In this document: in pieces, positions 58,701-64,000 of the stretch
Layout of the letters: each line of letters begins with the position of its first letter
Position numbering within the stretch: the first letter of the stretch is position 1
Source of the DNA: Oegoconia quadripuncta
Lineage: Eukaryota; Arthropoda; Insecta; Lepidoptera; Autostichidae
Length of the DNA: 64,000 nt
Direction: 5' to 3'
Assembly (NCBI GenBank): GCA_949316235.1
Contig: OX438741.1
Span: 27,595,324 to 27,659,323, forward strand
The notes under the pieces: model-generated
The model's input: only the letters and a program-made list of their open reading frames with translations
The model's database searches: none
What the model was told of the DNA's origin: nothing
Made by a program: the position numbers and the translations under genes

Positions 58701-59599
58701 AAGCAGAACCTGTTGTGTCGTCTCTATTATGTTGTATCTGTATGTTTTTTTCTTGTGTGCAATAAATGATAAATAAATAAATAAATAAAATAAACAAATA
58801 TTATCTATAGCAAAATTCGAGTCCGAAACCGTCGCTACATACTAGACCTTGGTCGTCAAAGGTCCAAAAGCGATCAACTTTATTTGCGTTCAAAATAAGA
58901 ATTTATCATTTCAGCAGCTATCGCTAAGAACATTCTGGCTCGTGGCCAAAGCCCGATACACTAACAACTTTATTATGCATTACTGGTGTCGTGTGGACCT
59001 AAATAAGCTACCGTAGACTTGCCAAGTTTCAGCTTTACATTTTCATTAGATGATGGTCTGCGTCACGCGCGGGTAATTAGCGGGCGGCGGCTACAAACAG
59101 CCCTCACTCAGAGGTCTGAGGAATCTACGTGAATGTTCGCGAAAGACAAAGGGACATTTGGCAACTTTGTTTTTGTTATTGCACGTACAAGTTTTTATGA
59201 CTTGGAACACGCTATACCTTGAATACGGATTATGATGATGATGATCTGTTACCTTTAATGCATAATACAGGCGTTTCCTAGTTTTATCTCATCATTTAAG
59301 ATGTAGTTCTTGTCGGTGTAGCATTCTCCATTTATTTAGAAATTATCTGATATAGCCTTCCGCCCGCGGCGTCGCCTGCGTTATTCAACGGTAGCATTCA
59401 CCACTAAAGAGTACACATATGATAGCTACTTTCAAAAAGTCGATAAAATTAATAAGAGTTAACCTTTGGGATCACATGACTCCGGCTAGTTAACAATAGC
59501 AATTAGTGGAAAACATTTGGAGTAGGTATAGTGATCATGGTAATTTAAAATCCTGTAGAAATTGTAATTAAATGAAGTGTCATGTGGTTCCCGGATTTA
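55764..59599. other. Intergenic DNA, no gene
   Basis: A SINE C-type head remnant lies at about 57050-57120 ('ggtcgggggttcgattctca'). A LINE 3' end on the minus strand is at 58190-58270, and another LINE-like tail ('gtgtgcaataaatgataaat') ends near 58795 in ATAA repeats. No coding exon is supported. Confidence 0.45.
58190..58270 (-). repeat. LINE 3' end fragment, minus strand
   Basis: The plus strand reads 'gctaagcgagatctcttcca' and 'ggcaacctc', the reverse complement of the 'ggtagcctggaagagatcgc' block at 9056-9180. Confidence 0.6.
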
Positions 59600-59832
59600 T
59601 AATAGGTTGAACTAACCCGATAGAGACCACGAGCGCCATATAGGCTTTGCGCCAAAAAAATCTATAGTAATGCACGTTTCACCGGCAATGGGGCACACAT
59701 CACGTGTGAATTTCTGTATATTTCTAAAGCATGTTGCAGAATGTGATGTTGTTTCAAGCATTAAACTTTTAACGTTCATGTGTGGGATATCTTTGACCAC
59801 CTCATTTGGGATAAAGGCCGTGACGTGTATGT
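59600..59832 (+). repeat. Interspersed repeat family H
   Basis: Contains 'catcacgtgtgaatttctgt', 'gtgatgttgtttcaagcatt', 'tgtgggatatctttgaccac' and 'ctcatttgggataaaggccg'. Another copy begins about 380 bp further on, in the same orientation. Confidence 0.65.
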
Positions 59833-60214
59833 ATAAATGAATAAAATTATTAGGTTATCAGGGTGTACAAAGACCCATGCTAAAAGATAAGGATAAACTG
59901 TCAGTTACAATAACGCGGCGTACAAAATCACAACAACGGATCCGTACGGGTCCCCGTTTGCTTTTGCTGACAGATCCCGACCTAAAAATAAACATACCTT
60001 TGCAATCTTTGTAAACGAATAAAGGGTTAAGAGGGGTGGGCGGGGGGATGGGTTAGTGAATTACATTATTTGCCACATACTCGTAATTATGTGAATTAAC
60101 AATGATATTGCAAATCTATTTTGCTATATTTTAGTACACATTGTTCGTATATGTAGATGACAAAGTTATGTGACTCAAGAAACGACACTAAATAGTTAAT
60201 AGTATAGAACCAAC

Positions 60215-60375
60215 CCGTCTCTTTCCGTGGGTGTTGTAAAAAGCGACTAAGTGTTTCACCCCCTGCCACGTATACATTTCTATATATTTTAACTCTTTAA
60301 TGTTAAGACCACCCAAACGCTAATGTTTGGGGTATCTCTGACCACCCCATTTAGGATAAAGGTCGTGACATTAAC
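60215..60375 (+). repeat. Interspersed repeat family H, internally deleted
   Basis: Starts 'gtgggtgttgtaaaaagcga', ends 'ccatttaggataaaggtcgt', and lacks much of the middle. It preserves 'gaccacccaaacgctaatgt'. Confidence 0.6.
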
Positions 60376-61714
60376 TATGTACGCATGGTAATAATTGATA
60401 AATTCCTAAAATTATACCTTATTATGTTTTCAAATGTATGACAGATGGTTACAAAACGTTTTTGATTCTGAACTTTATTTTCATAGACCGTATTTGGTAC
60501 ACGAATATTGAATTCAGTTTAAATCATACCAAGTAAATTTTAAATTTTGTGTATATTTTGCATCTGATCCTTCTGAGCTTAGGAAGCTAGTTTTAATCCT
60601 TCTGATCGATACCACGAGTAAAATTATTAGAGTCTCTATCCGCATTTCTCATTCAAAGGAATAATTTCCAGTACTTAAGTAAGCCTTTCCATGTACGCAA
60701 AATGAAGTGCAAGAATAATCTACAAATAATTATTTAAGATATGTTTGTCGGTAATGCTCTCTTCTATTTCGAAAAGATCAGAATGTTATAAAATATTCAA
60801 AAAATCATATTATTTTCAGAAGCACTGATAAAGAAGTCGCTTTCGCTACACTTTTCTGATAAGTGTAGTTAGCTGAGTCTGGCACGGTTGGATGAGAGAA
60901 TACTAGTGTCATCTCCATACGAATATGTCTATGCTTCGGTGAGCGCAAATAACCGGTCCTGGTTGTTTTCAATTAAAGCTAAGCCAAGCTTATATACTGA
61001 CGGTCAGGTCCCGTCTGATACAAATTCACCTATCTGCACTGGGTCCGCATGGTGAATTATGGGCCTCTCCTCTCCAAGTGACAAAGATGCTTGTGCAGTA
61101 TGGACAAAAGGCTTGATGACAGAGGACGCGGTTTCACAAACTTTATTATGTCTTTCAACATGACTTAGCTCTCTTCGACCAACAATTTGCAACCAAAAAA
61201 TTATATTTTTCCAAGCCTTGAAAAATAAAGACAGTTAATTTTTGGCAGGAAATACAAACTAGTCACTAGGTGCACATTCAAGATTCAACGAATATTCAAA
61301 ATGTGAAACTAACCCTATCTCTCTGTTACATTCTCACTACTGAAATTCTGAACCGATCGTATAGTATATAACTAATTTTGGGTAGTCTGGGACCTGGAGA
61401 AGGTCAGATCTTCGCTAGATACGCTTCTTTTCATCCCGCAATAATAAAGCTGCGGGGGAAGTTACATAACAAAACATGTAACAAAATATGTAACAATAGG
61501 TAGTTACATTATTCTTTAATATCTTTATTGTACACACAAATTGTTACAGAAATATGCAGTGTATAAAAGATGTATAATCCTATTATTAGGATATTATCAA
61601 AACGTACTAGTGTTCTGGTCTTTAACGAACTGTTTGGTTGATTGAGACAAATTTCGCTGTGGGATAAGTCCGCCTTTGTGCAAACAATTAAGAATTTAAA
61701 AAATGATTTTAATA
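60376..61714. other. Intergenic DNA with a headless 5S-SINE copy
   Basis: About 60945-61125 matches the body of the SINE at 52570-52945 ('ggtcctggttgttttcaatt', then 'tctgcactgggtccgcatgg'). No gene was recognised elsewhere. Confidence 0.5.
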
Positions 61715-61835
61715 TCACGGCCGGCAACGCATCTGTGACCCTTTTGGTGTTGCGGGTGTCCATGGGCGGCGGTGATTGCTTTCCATCAGGTGACCCGCAT
61801 GCTCGTATGCCGCCCTCTCATATAAAAAAAAATAT
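61715..61835 (+). repeat. LINE 3' end ('ggccggcaacgcatctgtga' block)
   Basis: Contains 'ggccggcaacgcatctgtga', 'gtccatgggcggcggtgatt' and 'catcaggtgacccgcatgct', with a (TATA)/poly-A end. This is a very common 3' region of lepidopteran non-LTR elements. The open frames across it are not host genes. Confidence 0.6.
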
Positions 61836-61924
61836 ATATAATTAGAGTCTTTACTTTTAAGTACCCCTGGGTGGTTATTTTTCCGGATATCTTTACCTAA
61901 TGTAGGTTCAGATTTTTTGTATAA

Positions 61925-62130
61925 ATAATAAAATAAATATCTTTGCACATACACACAGCGCCATCTAGGTCCACAGTAAGCATCTAGGCTTGTGTTATGG
62001 ATACCAGATGGTTGATAAACTACACAGATACTTTTTTTTTGTAAATAAATAAATATATAAATGAAAAACATCCATAACTCGGGAACACATGTCTGTATTC
62101 ATCATACAAACATATGCCCCTAGCGGGATT
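61925..62130 (-). repeat. SINE family A, head-truncated, minus strand
   Basis: The plus strand shows 'aaatatctttgcacatacac', 'cagcgccatctaggtccaca', 'ggataccagatggttgataa' and finally 'gcccctagcgggattcg', where it stops in the box-B region. Confidence 0.7.
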
Positions 62131-62607
62131 CGTATAAATTAATAAATTTCTATAAAAACACTTTCCATCATTATCGGACCCAACTTATCATGAGACAAAG
62201 TGACGCGGTTCAAATATTTTACATTCTTTATAACCAACAACTTTATTTTACCTTTGTACCGAAACTTGGTTTGAGGAGATCTCATTTGCCCTGAAATCCC
62301 AAAGGGCTACAAGTCAAGACCTGCATAAAAGATGTCTGATGTAACCTCTCGCGCAGAATGACACCAGGGAAGTGCTATTATGAATTCTTTATTTCCTTTT
62401 TCGCACCAGTTCAACAAACATTGCAAATCTGTCGATCGAAACCTGAACCAAACATTTGACGTGCGATGTATATTGCTAGAAAATACATAGATAATGCTTG
62501 CGTTGCTATATCGATTTTCAAGAGGATCGGCGTCACATATATTTATACAGGACTGTTTTTCATGGTTCATCGTAGAACGCTGCGTATGTTATTCAGTTTA
62601 TGCTCAC

Positions 62608-62890
62608 CTAGGGATGAGGGATATTGATAAAATAAAGATTTTTAAATCGATATTGATATCGAAAGCAGCATAATATCGATAATAACAAATAAACTATCGA
62701 TAGATAAATAAAGTACGAAAACAGTGAACGTTAAGTGAAAAAAGAAAAACAATAGGACCATTTACTATATGTTATAACTCTGTTACAATATTCCGATATA
62801 TTATTAAAAATATCGATATTTAAATATGGATATTTTGGATATTAACTAACAATAATTCATCAAAATCGATAAATATTGCTCACCCCGATA
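62608..62890. mobile_element. Possible MITE rich in ATCGAT
   Basis: The left edge 'gggatgagggatattgataa' and the reverse complement of the right edge 'ggggtgagcaatatttatcg' are similar. The interior has many 'atcgata' motifs that can pair with one another. The edges and target duplication are not certain. Confidence 0.4.
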
Positions 62891-64000
62891 CTCGGACTCT
62901 ATCTATTTCTATATATCTAGCTTGAACGTATCGGCGGTGCTGATTCATCATCACACCCAGGTACCGACCCAGGTAGCAGACCCTTATGGTGACGCTCCTT
63001 TTTTGAAGTACATTACGGTAGCCTGCAGTCCAAACGTAATCTTACTACGGTAGTACAAGACTGCAAGATAAGATTTTATCGCTGCCAACGTCGTCCTTAA
63101 TACGAATCACTCATCACCGTTTGACTTGCAGTCGATTATTTGCATACCTATATTATGTAGGTGTCAATGAAATAATTTTAACCCCCCACGAAAAAAAGAA
63201 GGGGTGTTATAAGTTTGAAGCCTATGTCCTTCGGTGTATTTGTGTGTCTGTCTGTGGCTTTGCAGCGCTAAAACGACTGAACCCATTCGAAAACGGTTAT
63301 TTGTTTACGAGATTGTTTTATCCACTTTTTATAGAAATCGGTTTAGCCAATTCGAATTTATTTAGCTTGTAACATTGTTGGTTTAATTATCTAGATTTTC
63401 ATTTCAAGAGACTTTTGAGGATTTTCTTAATTTTCATAAATGCTAAGCAAAACTCATTGATTTTTGACACCGAACGATACTACCTGTGTATACTACCTAG
63501 GATTGTGTTTCGTAAGAATAACAGTATTCTATACCAATGTCATTGGTATAGAACCCCCAAAAAATCTGCGATCGACAATCCGCCAGTCCAGCGTAGCGAT
63601 TAGGGCAAATCATCACATGGAAAGCAGTGCAAATCACGTCATTAGAGGGGCCTTATGTTCAGTAGGTGAATTTTACAGGATGACGATGATGATATTCTTT
63701 ATTTTATTAATTTTATTATATCTTATAGTTTACTTATTCTGATATAAGATAATATTAGAAGTATCTAGTAAGAGACGTAATTTTGAAGTGTATGCTTGAA
63801 AACAGTAAAATGTTTCATTGATTAACCACTATACCTCGTAACAAGGTTCGTTCAGACAGCATCATATCTCGGGGATTCTAGAGACAACGTTATACACGTA
63901 CTGTACAGAGAAGCTTATAAATTATTCGCAGCCTAATCTCGGTATAATTTTGTTATGAATGAGACTAATGGCTGTAGCACACTTTAGTATACATTACGTA
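62891..64000. other. Right end of the window, no gene
   Basis: About 63183-63300 contains the 'ccccccacgaaaaaaagaag' hairpin-type repeat followed by 'gtctgtctgtggctttgcag'. A perfect palindrome lies at 63527-63553. No exon was recognised. Confidence 0.45.
63527..63553. repeat. Perfect 13-bp palindrome with a one-base centre
   Basis: TTCTATACCAATG, T, then CATTGGTATAGAA. No other structure surrounds it. Confidence 0.8.

Noticed and set aside
1..64000. CRISPR array, bacterial operon or plasmid features
   Set aside because: No direct-repeat/spacer array, Shine-Dalgarno-led gene runs or dense coding; the gene structure is eukaryotic.

Overview
The window is AT-rich insect nuclear DNA, most likely from a moth or butterfly. 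It has short exons split by GT-AG introns, many tRNA-derived SINEs, truncated LINEs, MITEs and Helitron-like ends typical of Lepidoptera, and seven-transmembrane odorant receptor (OR) genes. No bacterial, CRISPR, rRNA-operon or functional tRNA signal was seen. The species cannot be named from the sequence alone.

Genes. (1) 400-453 (+): last coding exon of an OR whose body lies left of the window. (2) 3634-10425 (+): a complete five-exon OR of 398 aa. (3) 17128-19730 (-): a second OR, four secure exons giving 378 codons, convergent with (2); its short last exon is uncertain. The three form a small OR cluster. The upstream partial gene and the complete one have almost identical last exons, so they are probably tandem duplicates. 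(4) 48696-53414 (+): an arylsulfatase B-like gene, seven exons seen and the first (signal-peptide) exon missing. It keeps the sulfatase metal- and substrate-binding residues, but the cysteine normally converted to formylglycine is glycine and the motif proline is alanine. It therefore looks like an intact but catalytically dead sulfatase (pseudoenzyme).

Layout. 1-19.8 kb: OR cluster, with introns and intergenic DNA full of repeats. 19.8-48.7 kb: about 29 kb with no recognisable host gene, holding LINE fragments, several SINE families, Helitron-like elements, a double perfect hairpin and minisatellites. 48.7-53.4 kb: sulfatase gene, with a 5S rRNA-derived SINE in its last intron. 53.4-64 kb: no gene recognised, only repeats.

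The most notable items are the active-site-dead sulfatase; an 878-bp P-element-like transposon (8-bp target duplication, perfect inverted ends, a THAP zinc-finger exon, and an empty site in the adjacent tandem copy); two abutting perfect hairpins with the same CGAT loop; and a MITE inserted about 20 bp past the exon-4 donor of the second OR. All family assignments were made by reading motifs; no database search was run.
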